The position numbers and the translations under genes are program-made. The notes beneath the pieces are model-generated. The model searched no databases, was not told the origin of the DNA, and worked only from the letters and a program-made list of their open reading frames with translations. From Bacteroidales bacterium UBA5326 (GTDB lineage Bacteria; Bacteroidota; Bacteroidia; Bacteroidales; UBA932), in assembly GCA_002408205.1 (NCBI GenBank), contig DHQY01000014.1:303695-367694 (forward strand): a stretch of DNA of 64,000 bases, read 5' to 3'. Of this stretch, positions 24,668 through 35,234 are shown piece by piece; the stretch's first letter is position 1; every line of letters starts with the position of its first letter.

Positions 24668-26170
24668 AACTCCGTCCAGAGCCGAAGAGACAATCCCGCC
24701 GGCATAACCGGCACCTTCTCCGCAAGGATACAGACCTTCCAGCGTAATATGCCGGAAGGTCTCCTTTTCTCTGGGAATCCTCACCGGCGATGAGGTACGT
24801 GATTCCACGCCCAGCAAAAGTGCTTCGGAAGTAAAATAACCATGCATTTTATTATTGAATAATGCAAATGCCTCCTGCAGTGAACGGGTCACGTAATCGG
24901 GCAGGATAGCTCCCAGAGGAGCTTCCACACATCCGGAAAAATAGCTGCTCGCCGGAAGATTGGCCGAGATTATGCCCCGGACAAAATCGGTCATTCGTTG
25001 CCCCGGGGCGGCAAAACCAGCCACTTTGGCTGCTTTCTCAATACTTTCCTGCAAATACATTAATGACAGGGGGTCGTCAGGACAGGTTGCATCGCCCGGT
25101 TCAACGGAAACCACAACACCGGCATTGGCCATCTTTCCCGAACGTTTTGAATTCGACATTCCGTTGAGAACCAAACCTGCTGCATCGGTGCAGGCCGGAA
25201 TGATCTGCCCACCGGGACACATGCAAAAGGAATAAACTCCCCGGCCGCCTGCCTGTGTCACAAGATTGTAGGTAGCCGGCGGTAAAACTTTCCTGTAGGA
25301 AGGCATTACGTGTGAATACTGAATGTCATTTATCAGTTGCTGCGGATGCTCTACCCTCAAACCCATTGCAAAACCCTTTGTCTCCAGAGCCCATCCCCTG
25401 TATTTGAAAAGCCGGTATATATCACGAGCCGAATGTCCTGTAGCCAGGATGACTGCCTCGCCTTTCCATTCGGTGCCGTTGCTATCCCTTACGCCAAGCA
25501 CTTTATTGTTTTTTACCAAAAGGTCGGTGACCCGTGTGTTAAAATGATACGTTCCGCCATGTGATTCAATGGTATGCCGGATCTTCTCAATAATGGCAGG
25601 CAACCTGTCGCTGCCTATATGTGCATGTACCTGGCTCAGGATTTCATCCGAAGCACCGTGCGCCACCAAAGTCTGCAGAATCTTTCCCGTATCGCCCCGC
25701 TTTGTAGAGCGGGTATATAATTTCCCGTCAGAAAAAGTGCCGGCACCCCCTTCCCCAAAACAGTAATTGGAATCGGGGTTTACACCCAGGCCCCTGTTTA
25801 AGGCCGCAATATCGGCTTTCCGGGCATGAATATCTTTCCCCCGTTCCAGGATGACAGGCCTAAATCCTTTCTCCAGTAAAGTCAGTCCGGCAAAAAGGCC
25901 TGCCGGCCCGGAGCCTACCACAATAACATCCTTACTTTGTGACACATCCCGATACGACACACGGCATTCACCGGGATTCTCAGCTTTCAGGTATACATCC
26001 ACGACACAATGAATGACCGGATAACGGTCCCTGACGTCCAGAGACTGCTGTACAAGATGAATTTTTCCCAGATCTGCGGGATGGCAGTTCAGCGTTTTGG
26101 CAGCCTGTTTTTTAAGGTTTGACGGAGTAACACCATCCAGCGGATCTATCCGGTATTGAATACGTTGCAT
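24623..26170 (-). CDS. FAD-dependent dehydrogenase of COG2509 type
   Basis: A 515-residue protein with an N-terminal domain of about 80 residues, then the FAD-binding GxGxxG (VVGSGPAGLFAG, about 83-94) and GEGGAGTFSDGKLYTR, and a C-terminal GEGAGYAGGIVSSALDG that closes the FAD site. This is the layout of the uncharacterised COG2509 dehydrogenases, distantly related to geranylgeranyl reductase-like enzymes. The substrate is unknown. It starts 3 bp after tsaD and overlaps the slyD end by 45 bp. Confidence 0.85.
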   Translation of the reverse strand: MQRIQYRIDPLDGVTPSNLKKQAAKTLNCHPADLGKIHLVQQSLDVRDRYPVIHCVVDVYLKAENPGECRVSYRDVSQSKDVIVVGSGPAGLFAGLTLLEKGFRPVILERGKDIHARKADIAALNRGLGVNPDSNYCFGEGGAGTFSDGKLYTRSTKRGDTGKILQTLVAHGASDEILSQVHAHIGSDRLPAIIEKIRHTIESHGGTYHFNTRVTDLLVKNNKVLGVRDSNGTEWKGEAVILATGHSARDIYRLFKYRGWALETKGFAMGLRVEHPQQLINDIQYSHVMPSYRKVLPPATYNLVTQAGGRGVYSFCMCPGGQIIPACTDAAGLVLNGMSNSKRSGKMANAGVVVSVEPGDATCPDDPLSLMYLQESIEKAAKVAGFAAPGQRMTDFVRGIISANLPASSYFSGCVEAPLGAILPDYVTRSLQEAFALFNNKMHGYFTSEALLLGVESRTSSPVRIPREKETFRHITLEGLYPCGEGAGYAGGIVSSALDGVLVATAAAAAIVFAR

Positions 26171-26173
26171 ATA

Positions 26174-27223
26174 TTAATCATTCATTTCTATGGAACGTGT
26201 AACGGGAGCCACATCCAGTCCGGCAGTCTGACCCACTTTCCATTTATAATATCCGGTCACTGCTATCATTGCCGCATTGTCTGTAGTAAAACGCATCTGA
26301 GGCAAATACACCTCCCATTTTCTTTTTCGGCCTTCATCCTCTATACGCGCCCGCAATCCGCTGTTGGCAGACACCCCTCCGGCCAGTGCCAAACGGGTGA
26401 TACCTGTCTTCCGGACAGCTTTTATCACTTTTTCAGTAAGAATATCAATAAGCGTACGCTGAAGACCGGCAGCCAGATTGGCAAGATGCGCAGAAATAAA
26501 TTCGGGATCTTCGGCCAGACGGTCCCGTAAAAAATAAAGGAAAGATGTTTTGACCCCGCTAAAGCTGAAATCAAGGTCCTTAATATGTGGCCTGGCAAAA
26601 GCGAACACTTTGGGATCTCCCAGTTTTGCCCATTTGTCAATGAGGGGGCCGCCCGGATATTCGAGGCCCAGGAGTTTGGCCCCCTTGTCGAATGTCTCTC
26701 CTACCGCATCGTCAATGGTCTCTCCCAGTATTTCAAACCGCAACGGCGCATCCATCCTGAGAATCTGCGTATGCCCCCCCGAAACGAGCAGGCAAAGGAA
26801 TGGGAACTCAGGAATCTTACCCGAGGCAGGAACCGCAGCTCCGCCATCGGCGCCCGGAACAAGAATAAAATGACTCAGCACGTGTCCCATAAGGTGATTG
26901 ACTTCAATGAGAGGCGCCCCGGTAGCCAGAGAAAGTCCTTTGGCAAAAGAAGTCCCGACAAGTAGTGATCCCAGCAGGCCGGGACCCTTTGTAAAAGCAA
27001 TAGCATCAATATCAGAGGCCTTGATGCATGCCTGATCCAGGGCCTGGCTTACTACCGGCACAATATTCATCTGGTGCGCACGACTGGCCAGTTCGGGCAC
27101 CACTCCGCCGTATTTCCTGTGTACTTCCTGTGAAGCCATCACATTGGAGAGCAAAAGGGTATCCTTAAGGACTGCTGCAGATGTGTCGTCACAGGAAGAT
27201 TCTATACCTAAAATATAAGCCAT
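26174..27223 (-). CDS. tsaD: tRNA N6-adenosine threonylcarbamoyltransferase TsaD
   Basis: A 349-residue ASKHA-fold enzyme that transfers threonylcarbamoyl to A37 of tRNAs that read ANN codons, together with TsaB/TsaE. The iron-binding NHLMGHVLSHF (His about 110 and 114) is present, as are LGIESSCDDTS at the N-terminus and ALAGGVSANSGLR near residue 270. It is divergent from tamB, an arrangement I recall as common in this phylum, and is followed 3 bp later by the FAD dehydrogenase. Confidence 0.96.
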   Translation of the reverse strand: MAYILGIESSCDDTSAAVLKDTLLLSNVMASQEVHRKYGGVVPELASRAHQMNIVPVVSQALDQACIKASDIDAIAFTKGPGLLGSLLVGTSFAKGLSLATGAPLIEVNHLMGHVLSHFILVPGADGGAAVPASGKIPEFPFLCLLVSGGHTQILRMDAPLRFEILGETIDDAVGETFDKGAKLLGLEYPGGPLIDKWAKLGDPKVFAFARPHIKDLDFSFSGVKTSFLYFLRDRLAEDPEFISAHLANLAAGLQRTLIDILTEKVIKAVRKTGITRLALAGGVSANSGLRARIEDEGRKRKWEVYLPQMRFTTDNAAMIAVTGYYKWKVGQTAGLDVAPVTRSIEMND

Positions 27224-27265
27224 ACATCAGATCAATTTAAACTGCAAATGTGGGCATTTTTTTCT

Positions 27266-27273
27266 TATTTTTG
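27266..27273 (+). promoter_or_regulatory. -7 promoter box for tamB
   Basis: TATTTTTG fits TAnnTTTG and lies 17 bp before the tamB ATG. The same short intergenic region must also hold the tsaD promoter on the other strand; CACATTTG at 27246-27253 (minus) is a one-mismatch candidate. Confidence 0.45.
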
Positions 27274-27290
27274 TAAGTTAAGGTTATTCC

Positions 27291-30200
27291 ATGCGGATTA
27301 TAAAAAACATACTGCTCTCTGTACTTTTTATTGCGGTTCTGGCGTTCACGGCACTGTCCATTGCTGTTCAGTTTCCTACTGTCCAGAGTCAGGCCGCCCA
27401 TCGTGCGGCCGCATGGCTTTCTGAGCAGACTGGAGCCGGATTTACCATAGAGAAGGTTCATATTCTGTTTTTTAAAAAATGGCTTATACACAATATCACT
27501 ATCGAGACTGCGCCGGGAGATACTTTGTTCCATGCCGGTAAATTATCGGTAAGTCTTCGTTCTGTGAATCCTGTTAATAAAAAGATACTTATAGACCGGG
27601 TTCTTGTTTCGGGCGGAGGATTCTACCTGACTATCGGAGACAGTGTGACCAACGTGGAAACTCTTTTTCCTAAAAAAGATACGCTGCGCGACACAGTCAG
27701 CCGGCCTTTTGCCTGGGATATTCGTGCAAATAAGGTACTGGTGAGAGATTTTACTTACAGCATGAAAGATACGTTCCGGGGGCCATCGCACAATAATCCT
27801 TCGAGCATCGATTACCAGAACATGGAAATTAAAGGGATCAATATTGATATACGTAACGCCGCTTTCCGCGACAATACCGTTTATGCCCGTTTGGAGCACC
27901 TGAACGGAAGGGAGAAATCGGGTTATTTCATCCGCCATCTGGAAGGAGATGTCAAAGTGGACGGAACGGCAGCCCTGATAGAAAACGTTCATATTCTGGA
28001 TGATTTCTCGGATGTAAGGGCACATTATTTCAGGATGGGATACGGCAATTCGGAGAACCTGAGTGATTACGTCAATAAAGTCGTAATGGAGCTGGACATG
28101 GACAATGCATTCCTTTCCTTCAGAACTATTCAATATTTTGCATACGGTCTGGACCCTGCATTTACTCTGGGAATACGCGCTTCGGGCAAGGTTACGGGAA
28201 CGGTGAACAGTCTGTCTGCAGACAGTCTGGATATACATTCCCTTTCCGGAATGACCCATATTCAGTGCGGTTTTAAAATGAAAGGTCTGCCCAATGTACC
28301 TGAGACCACCCTGCAAATAGATATACCCCAGCTTGCTTCAAATATCGGGGATCTTAATAAAGTACTCTACTCGATTGCCGGCGTTCAGATTCCGCAATTG
28401 GAAAAAACCGTAGGGGGACATACGCCTTTCCTGTTCAGCGGGCGCCTTGCAGGCCTTCTGACCGATTTTGCCGTTGACGGTCTGTTGAAAGGACTCTTTG
28501 GCGAAGTAGATATTGATATGGTCATTAACAGCAACGCTTCTCCGCAAAATGTGCTGCTATCCGGCGTGATTGAGACAAAAGATCTGGACCTGGGTGTCCT
28601 CACGGGAATCCCGTTACTGGGACATTGTTCTCTCTATACCAAGGCCCGGGCTATGCTTGGCTCCGAAGATAACGGGGGGATTGACGCCAGTCTGGACACT
28701 CTTTCAATCAGCAGTCTCGTTTTCAATAACTATACGTTCCGGGACTTTAAGGTCCGGGGAGAATTCAAAAACGGATTCATTGAAGGTCGCATGACCGGAT
28801 CGGATCCTAACCTGCGATTTTTAGTTCAGGGCCGTGCAAATCTTTCAAACAACACCGGAGCAGCGGCCAAATTATTTGCAAATATCGGTTATGCAGACCT
28901 CAACAAATTAAACCTGTACAAGACAGACTCCATTGCTGTGCTTAGCGGTATTGTTGAGGCGGATTTCTCTCACATCAACGCTGTGGGTGATATTGAAGGA
29001 ATCATTGCCGGCAGTGGTTTGTCATTTAAAAATTCTAAAGGGACACATGCCCTGAATTCACTGTTCCTTGAAAGTAAGCGGATCGATTCAACGACATTCA
29101 GAGCTGCGCTTCAATCCGATGCCCTAAATGTTTCCTATTCCGGCGGAATAGGTCTTATTCATTTTGTTTCGGAAGTATACGACCGTTTTCTTGCAAAGCA
29201 TATACCCGCCTTTTTCACATCTGCTGTAGCGGACAGCCTTGTTTCTGTAACCGGGATATTGCCTGCCGCCAGACTGGAAGCAGAAGTCCAGAATTCCGCT
29301 TTTCTGGAAGAACTTTTTTTGCCCGGTCTCTTCATCTCTCCTCAGACCAGGCTGATAATGGCATCTCCCCGCATAGATAGCCTGGAACTCCGGTTTAATT
29401 CCCCCCGGATAGGGTATCAGAAACATAATATTAAAGACCTGCAGATACTTGCAACGGGCGGCAAACAGGGAATTAGTGCAGGAATCAACTGCCAGAACCT
29501 GACTATAGGAAGTATTCCGGTTGAAAACGTTTCCCTGATGATGACCGGGTCTAATAACACACTCACGGCCGGCTTAAAAACAGGATATCAGAATGCTCCG
29601 GGAAACCGTTCGGACATAACGGCCTCTTTCATTTTTTCAAGGGATGATTCTTCGCAGACACCCGTAATAGAATGCCGCATACCTTCATCTCCAATTGTAG
29701 TGGACAATAAGGTCTGGACCCTTTCTGCAGACAGTGTCATTCTGAGTGGCAAAAACATATCGTTTAATAAATTCCGGCTGCAGCACAGTACGCCACCGGG
29801 CCGATTCGAAAATATTACTCTGGCGGGCATACTTTCGGAAAATCCCGCCGATACATTAAAAGTAACGTTGCATGATTTTGATGCCTCCATGCTCAATCCT
29901 TTTTTCCCGGCAGAATATCCCTTTACCATAAAAGGATCATTTTCCGGGAAAGGCAGCATAACGGACTTTTATGGGTCCCGCTATTTATTTGTAGATCTTA
30001 CCGGAAAGAATTTCTATGTAAACGATACACTGGCAGGTGATCTTAGAGTACTGAGCAGCTGGAACCAGGAACAGGGTCAATTCAAGCTGGGTTCGAGCCT
30101 CACACTTCCCGACGGCAGAAGGCCATTGATCGCCACCGGATCTTTTCGTCCATCGGACAGTTACCTGGAACTCAGAGCCGGATTTAACCGTTTTCAGACC

Positions 30201-31760
30201 TCATTGGTGGCTCCCGTCCTGACCGGGCTTGTATCCGGAATGAACGGATATCTTTCGGGAGATATGCTTCTTGCCGGAAACTTGCCCGATCTGACCCTTA
30301 CCAGCGACAACACTTGTGTAAACAATCTGGAATTTACCATAGATTTTACCCGTGTTCCATATAAGCTTAACGGCCCCGTAAGGCTGACACCTGAAGGACT
30401 TTACCTGCCACAGGATACGCTTTACGATGCACACGGGCATTACGCCATTGTTCAAGGAGGCCTTAAGTACAAACATTTTCGCGATATTGCAGCGGATCTG
30501 AACCTGAATTTTGTGAACTTCCATGCACTTAATACCACACAGAAAGATAACGGAGATTTTTACGGAACCGCTTTTGCTACCGGCACCCTTGACATAAAGG
30601 GTGCTCTCAGTGACCTTCTGATAGATCTTTCCGCCCGCTCGGAACCACATACCGCAATTCACATTCCACTCTCTTCAGCGACCGAAGCCAAAGAAACAAA
30701 TCTCCTTTCTTTTGTAAGGCCCCCCGTCACCTACCAGGGGCGAGATCCTTACGCACAGGCAGCCATCGAGGCCCAGAATAAACACCGCCAGAATTCTCAG
30801 CTCCGCTTTAATATGAAAACAGAGCTGACGCCCGATGCGGAAATATTGCTCGAGATAAATAAAGCCACCGGCGATGTGATATCGGGCAGAGGTCGGGGAG
30901 TAATAAATATTGGAGTGGACCCCCGGCAGGACGGGTTCTCCATTTTAGGTGACTGTACCGTTGAAAGCGGCAATTATTTATTTGTTCTTCAGGGTATTAT
31001 ATCCAAACGCTTCCAGATAGTACCGGGAGGTACCATCTCATTTAACGGGGACGTCATGAACACGCAGCTCAACCTGACCGCATCGTATCATACGAAAGCC
31101 TCCCTCAATACTCTGCTTTCAGACACAACCATGATTAGTAACCGCCGCGATGTGGATTGCCAGATACTCATGTCGGGAGCTTTACTTAACCCCACACTCG
31201 GATTTAATATTAATATCAACGATATAGATCCCACCACCCGTGCACGCGTGGAAAGCGCCCTGAACACAGATGACAAGATGATGCGACAGTTCATGACGCT
31301 GCTTATTTCAAGCAGCTTTATGCCCGATCAGGAGTCCGGAATTGTAAACAACTCAAACATACTGTATTCCAATGCTACGGAAATCCTGTCCAATCAGTTG
31401 AATAACATTTTCGCCCAATTGAATATTCCGCTCGATGTCGGATTCAACTATCAGCCCGGACAAAGCGGAGATGTGTTTGATGTAGCCATCTCTACCCAGC
31501 TATTCAATAACCGTGTTATCGTAAACGGGAATATGGGAAATAACCCCTATACCCAAAACAATAACGATCTGGTGGGTAATATAGATATAGAACTGAAACT
31601 CGATGAAAAAGGCAAGTTCAGAATAAAGGCATTCAGCCGTTCAGCAGATCAGTATTCCAATTATCTGGACAATACGCAACGGAGCGGAGGCGGATTTGTA
31701 TACCAGGAAGAATTCAACTCGTTCCGTCAGTTATGGCAGAGGTGGTTAAAGTTACCTTAA
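27291..31760 (+). CDS. tamB: translocation and assembly module protein TamB
   Basis: A 1489-residue inner-membrane-anchored periplasmic protein: one N-terminal membrane helix (about 5-25), a very long beta-rich region, and a C-terminal TamB/DUF490 domain (about 1130-1489) with GDCTVESGNYLF and ARVESALNTDDK. TamB family proteins bridge inner and outer membranes and are linked to outer-membrane protein assembly and phospholipid transport. No TamA partner lies nearby. Its end overlaps the pheT end by 9 bp. Confidence 0.9.
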   Translation: MRIIKNILLSVLFIAVLAFTALSIAVQFPTVQSQAAHRAAAWLSEQTGAGFTIEKVHILFFKKWLIHNITIETAPGDTLFHAGKLSVSLRSVNPVNKKILIDRVLVSGGGFYLTIGDSVTNVETLFPKKDTLRDTVSRPFAWDIRANKVLVRDFTYSMKDTFRGPSHNNPSSIDYQNMEIKGINIDIRNAAFRDNTVYARLEHLNGREKSGYFIRHLEGDVKVDGTAALIENVHILDDFSDVRAHYFRMGYGNSENLSDYVNKVVMELDMDNAFLSFRTIQYFAYGLDPAFTLGIRASGKVTGTVNSLSADSLDIHSLSGMTHIQCGFKMKGLPNVPETTLQIDIPQLASNIGDLNKVLYSIAGVQIPQLEKTVGGHTPFLFSGRLAGLLTDFAVDGLLKGLFGEVDIDMVINSNASPQNVLLSGVIETKDLDLGVLTGIPLLGHCSLYTKARAMLGSEDNGGIDASLDTLSISSLVFNNYTFRDFKVRGEFKNGFIEGRMTGSDPNLRFLVQGRANLSNNTGAAAKLFANIGYADLNKLNLYKTDSIAVLSGIVEADFSHINAVGDIEGIIAGSGLSFKNSKGTHALNSLFLESKRIDSTTFRAALQSDALNVSYSGGIGLIHFVSEVYDRFLAKHIPAFFTSAVADSLVSVTGILPAARLEAEVQNSAFLEELFLPGLFISPQTRLIMASPRIDSLELRFNSPRIGYQKHNIKDLQILATGGKQGISAGINCQNLTIGSIPVENVSLMMTGSNNTLTAGLKTGYQNAPGNRSDITASFIFSRDDSSQTPVIECRIPSSPIVVDNKVWTLSADSVILSGKNISFNKFRLQHSTPPGRFENITLAGILSENPADTLKVTLHDFDASMLNPFFPAEYPFTIKGSFSGKGSITDFYGSRYLFVDLTGKNFYVNDTLAGDLRVLSSWNQEQGQFKLGSSLTLPDGRRPLIATGSFRPSDSYLELRAGFNRFQTSLVAPVLTGLVSGMNGYLSGDMLLAGNLPDLTLTSDNTCVNNLEFTIDFTRVPYKLNGPVRLTPEGLYLPQDTLYDAHGHYAIVQGGLKYKHFRDIAADLNLNFVNFHALNTTQKDNGDFYGTAFATGTLDIKGALSDLLIDLSARSEPHTAIHIPLSSATEAKETNLLSFVRPPVTYQGRDPYAQAAIEAQNKHRQNSQLRFNMKTELTPDAEILLEINKATGDVISGRGRGVINIGVDPRQDGFSILGDCTVESGNYLFVLQGIISKRFQIVPGGTISFNGDVMNTQLNLTASYHTKASLNTLLSDTTMISNRRDVDCQILMSGALLNPTLGFNININDIDPTTRARVESALNTDDKMMRQFMTLLISSSFMPDQESGIVNNSNILYSNATEILSNQLNNIFAQLNIPLDVGFNYQPGQSGDVFDVAISTQLFNNRVIVNGNMGNNPYTQNNNDLVGNIDIELKLDEKGKFRIKAFSRSADQYSNYLDNTQRSGGGFVYQEEFNSFRQLWQRWLKLP

Positions 31761-34226
31761 AACGGCTCCCGTCTCTTTGGCAAATGCGTCAAGCAATCGT
31801 TGCATGATCTGTCCCACATACGTATCGGTCAGGGTCTTTTCAGGATCCTGCAGGACAAAACTCAGGGCATACTGTTTGGTACCTTCCGGGATTTTATTAC
31901 CGCGGTAAACATCAAACAATTGAACCTTCTTTAGGAGCTTTTTCTCTGTTTTAAAAGCTATTTCATGTAATCTGGCGTAAGGAACCGATTCCTCCAGCAC
32001 CAGCGCCAGATCCCTGCGCACTTCAGGGAAACGGGGCATCTCGGAATAACGCACCGAGTTATTTTTAATTATACTAAAGAAAACATCCCATGCTATTTCG
32101 GCCGCAAAGACGGCCTGCCTGATATCCAGTACACGGCACAGTTTGTTGTTTACCTGCCCGATATCTGCCAGAACCTTGCCGCGGAACAGGTAACGTACCC
32201 CTTCTTCATAGACATCAGACGGGGAAGGCTGGTAATCCAGAATACCAATATGCAGCCCGTAAATACAAAAGAGCTGTTCCACATAAGCCTTCAGGAAAAA
32301 GAAATCGACGGGAGCAGCCGGAGAATGCCAGTTTTGCGGCTTATCATTACCGGTAACAAAAAGCGCCAGTCTGGGATACTCTCTGTAAGCCCTTAGGCTT
32401 TTACCTTCAGCTGCATTTTCAGGGGTATCGGCCTGTGAAAGGTAGGTGTAAACATTGCCCTGCTCAAAGAAACGCAGATCGTACTGCTGCCGGTTAATAT
32501 TGTATGCAATCGTTTCCAATCCGCCCCAGATAAGCGTCTGCCGCATAACATTGAGATCGTTGCTCAGGGGATTGAGAATCTTTACGGAATCAGAGGCATT
32601 AAAGGTTTCCAGGGCAGCATAATACTCAGCTTTAGTAAGGGAATTGCACATGATCTCGCGAAATCCGGCAGAAGCCAGCTTATTGGCCAGGTCGTTCTTC
32701 ATGCGGTCCTGATCGGGTTTTGGGATCTGGTTAATAGAAGCGCGTACCTGAGCCGGCAACTCTATATTATTGTATCCGTAAATGCGCAAAATATCCTCTA
32801 CCACATCACATTCCCGTCTGACATCCACCCGGTACAGGGGCACACGTACCAGCACCTCTCCTTCCCTGCGTTCCAGGATCTTCATCTCAAGAGCCTCAAG
32901 TATTTCATCGGTCTTTTGATGTCCAATATCTTTTCCCATGAGGGCAAACATCCTCTTGTAATTCAGCCACACCTCAACGGGCTCCACAGGCTGAGGATAT
33001 ATATCTGTTATATGTCCTTCTGTTTTTGCGCCACAAAGCTCCTGCATAAGGAGAACCGCACGCTTAAGCGCATACAGGGTAATTCCGGGATCGGCTCCGC
33101 GTTCAAAACGGAAACTGGCCTCTGTCTTTAAACCGTGGCGTTTAGAAGTTTTACGGATATAAACGGGATGGAAATAAGCCGATTCCAGAAAAAGAGATTT
33201 TGTAGTATCTGTCACTCCGCTATCCTGTCCGCCAAATACCCCGCCGATACACATGGGGTATTTCCCGTTACATATCATCAGATCCTGGGCATCCAAAGTA
33301 CGTTTCACCCCGTCGAGCGTAACAAAAACGCTGCCCGGGTCCGCAAAGCGTACAATTACTTTGTCTTCTCTGATCTTATCCCGGTCAAAAGCATGCAGCG
33401 GCTGACCGGTTTCGAGTAACACATAATTAGTAATATCCACTACATTGTTAATGGGCCGGATGCCGGCGGCACGTAACCTGTTTTGCATCCAGTCAGGAGA
33501 CGGAGCCACCGACACATTACTCAAAGTTATGCCACTGTACCTGGGGGCCGCCTCAGAGGCGGTTACTTCTACCGCAACCCCTTTGGTTGCCGGGTTTTCG
33601 CTGAAAGACAATACAGAAGGGATCCTTACCTGAACCTGCTTTCCCCGGGCGGCAAGCCATGCCGAGAGGTCACGGGCCACCCCCAGATGTGAAGCAGCAT
33701 CTATTCGGTTAGGTGTCAGCCCGATTTCAAAAACGACATCGGAAGAAAGATTCAGATACTCTTTAGCAGCTACTCCAACAGGAGTTTCCGGAGGCAGCAC
33801 CATGATACCTTCATGTGACGAGCCCAGTCCCAACTCATCTTCTGCGCAAATCATCCCATACGAATCTTCTCCCCGGATTTTACCCTTTTTAATTTTTACC
33901 TGTTCTCCGCCGGTAAAGTTCAGGACGGTCCCTATGGTTGCCAGGAGCACTTTTTGTCCCGCTGCCACATTGGGAGCACCGCACACAACCTGCACCGGAT
34001 CTCCTTTACCGGTATCTACTGTGGTCAGATGTAAATGATCGGAATTGGGATGGGGAACACAGGTAAGGACCTTAGCGGTTACCACGCCCTGCAATCCGCC
34101 CGGTATGGATTCTATTATCTCCATCGACTCAACCTCCAGTCCGATATCGGTAAGTACGCGTCCCGTCTGTTCGGGGGCCATGTCCAGCGGCAAATAATCT
34201 TTCAGCCAGTTATAAGAAATTTTCAT
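31752..34226 (-). CDS. pheT: phenylalanine--tRNA ligase beta subunit
   Basis: An 824-residue beta chain of the heterotetrameric PheRS. Domain order is complete: N-terminal KISYNWLKDYLPLD, EMAP-type tRNA-binding domain (about 40-150, VVTAKVLTCVPHPNSDHL), B3/B4 editing domain, B5, the class II-like core, and C-terminal anticodon-binding FDX-ACB domain (about 730-824). pheS is not in the window. It follows ftsY by 6 bp on the same strand. Confidence 0.97.
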   Translation of the reverse strand: MKISYNWLKDYLPLDMAPEQTGRVLTDIGLEVESMEIIESIPGGLQGVVTAKVLTCVPHPNSDHLHLTTVDTGKGDPVQVVCGAPNVAAGQKVLLATIGTVLNFTGGEQVKIKKGKIRGEDSYGMICAEDELGLGSSHEGIMVLPPETPVGVAAKEYLNLSSDVVFEIGLTPNRIDAASHLGVARDLSAWLAARGKQVQVRIPSVLSFSENPATKGVAVEVTASEAAPRYSGITLSNVSVAPSPDWMQNRLRAAGIRPINNVVDITNYVLLETGQPLHAFDRDKIREDKVIVRFADPGSVFVTLDGVKRTLDAQDLMICNGKYPMCIGGVFGGQDSGVTDTTKSLFLESAYFHPVYIRKTSKRHGLKTEASFRFERGADPGITLYALKRAVLLMQELCGAKTEGHITDIYPQPVEPVEVWLNYKRMFALMGKDIGHQKTDEILEALEMKILERREGEVLVRVPLYRVDVRRECDVVEDILRIYGYNNIELPAQVRASINQIPKPDQDRMKNDLANKLASAGFREIMCNSLTKAEYYAALETFNASDSVKILNPLSNDLNVMRQTLIWGGLETIAYNINRQQYDLRFFEQGNVYTYLSQADTPENAAEGKSLRAYREYPRLALFVTGNDKPQNWHSPAAPVDFFFLKAYVEQLFCIYGLHIGILDYQPSPSDVYEEGVRYLFRGKVLADIGQVNNKLCRVLDIRQAVFAAEIAWDVFFSIIKNNSVRYSEMPRFPEVRRDLALVLEESVPYARLHEIAFKTEKKLLKKVQLFDVYRGNKIPEGTKQYALSFVLQDPEKTLTDTYVGQIMQRLLDAFAKETGAVLR

Positions 34227-34232
34227 ATGTAT

Positions 34233-35156
34233 CTATCGTTCAAAAAGAGAAGCTACAAAAGCTTTTTTATCAAATATTTGCAAATCGTTAATACCTTCAC
34301 CCAGACCAATGAATTTGACAGGGATCTGTAACATATCGCTGATCCCTATGACCACACCGCCTTTGGCGGTTCCATCCAGTTTGGTTACGGCAAGTGCCGT
34401 AACCCGGGTAACTTTGGAAAATTCTTTGGCCTGCTGACAGGCGTTCTGTCCCGTAGAACCGTCCAGCACCAGCAACACTTCATGGGGAGCATCGGGCATA
34501 AGCTTCTGCAACACGTTCCGTATCTTTCCCAGTTCATTCATGAGATTGACCTTATTATGCAACCGGCCTGCAGTGTCAATAAGAAGGACATCCATGTCAC
34601 GGGCGATGGCCGAAGACAAAGAGTCATAGGCGACAGCAGCCGGATCACTGCCCATTGGCTGTTTTACGATAGGTACGCCTGCCCTTTCACTCCAAATGGT
34701 CAACTGATCCACGGCTGCGGCACGGAATGTGTCGGCAGCTCCCAACATGACCTGTTTTCCTGCTGCTTTCAATTGAGCAGCCAATTTCCCTATGGTCGTG
34801 GTTTTACCTACACCGTTCACTCCCACTACCAGCACCACAAAGGGTTTCTTTGTGAAATCAAAGGGAATGATCTGATTGGTAGAAGTATTTTCCTGAAGGA
34901 GCGCTTCTATTTCTTCCCGCAGGAAACGATTCAGTTCCTGGGTATTCAGGTATTTGTCACGCGCCACACGGGCTTCAATCCGCTCAATGATTTTTAGTGT
35001 AGTATCTACACCTACATCAGAAGCAATAAGCGCCTCTTCCAGTTCATCCAACACCTGGTCATCCACGCGAGAACGCCCCATAACCGCCCTGGAGATACGG
35101 GAAAAAATACCTGTCTTTGTTTTTTCAAGGCCCTTATCGAGAATTTCTTTGCTCAT
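34233..35156 (-). CDS. ftsY: signal recognition particle receptor FtsY
   Basis: A 307-residue SRP GTPase that docks ribosome-SRP complexes at the inner membrane. The N-terminal NG helical bundle is followed by the G1 loop GVNGVGKTTT, DTFRAAAVDQL, DTAGR and TKLDGTAKGG. It lacks the acidic A-domain, as is common outside Enterobacteria. ATG 35156 is preferred over a TTG seven codons earlier, because a -7 box overlaps that TTG. It has its own promoter inside the terminator tail of the upstream ribosomal-protein operon. Confidence 0.95.
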   Translation of the reverse strand: MSKEILDKGLEKTKTGIFSRISRAVMGRSRVDDQVLDELEEALIASDVGVDTTLKIIERIEARVARDKYLNTQELNRFLREEIEALLQENTSTNQIIPFDFTKKPFVVLVVGVNGVGKTTTIGKLAAQLKAAGKQVMLGAADTFRAAAVDQLTIWSERAGVPIVKQPMGSDPAAVAYDSLSSAIARDMDVLLIDTAGRLHNKVNLMNELGKIRNVLQKLMPDAPHEVLLVLDGSTGQNACQQAKEFSKVTRVTALAVTKLDGTAKGGVVIGISDMLQIPVKFIGLGEGINDLQIFDKKAFVASLFER

Positions 35157-35174
35157 GCTGGTGCGTAAAGAATG

Positions 35175-35182
35175 CAAATATA
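35175..35182 (-). promoter_or_regulatory. -7 promoter box for ftsY-pheT
   Basis: TATATTTG on the minus strand, a full TAnnTTTG match, 18 bp before the ftsY ATG. It begins right after the T-run of the terminator at 35184-35211. Confidence 0.5.
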
Positions 35183-35183
35183 T

Positions 35184-35211
35184 AAAAAAAGGCGCATGGT
35201 ATTGCGCCTTT
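35184..35211 (-). terminator. intrinsic terminator after DUF4295 gene
   Basis: Read on the minus strand, AAAGGCGCA pairs perfectly with TGCGCCTTT around ATACCA and is followed by a run of T. It ends the rpmB-rpmG-DUF4295 transcript just before the ftsY promoter. Confidence 0.85.
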
Positions 35212-35234
35212 CATTCATATCTGGGGACAGGCAA

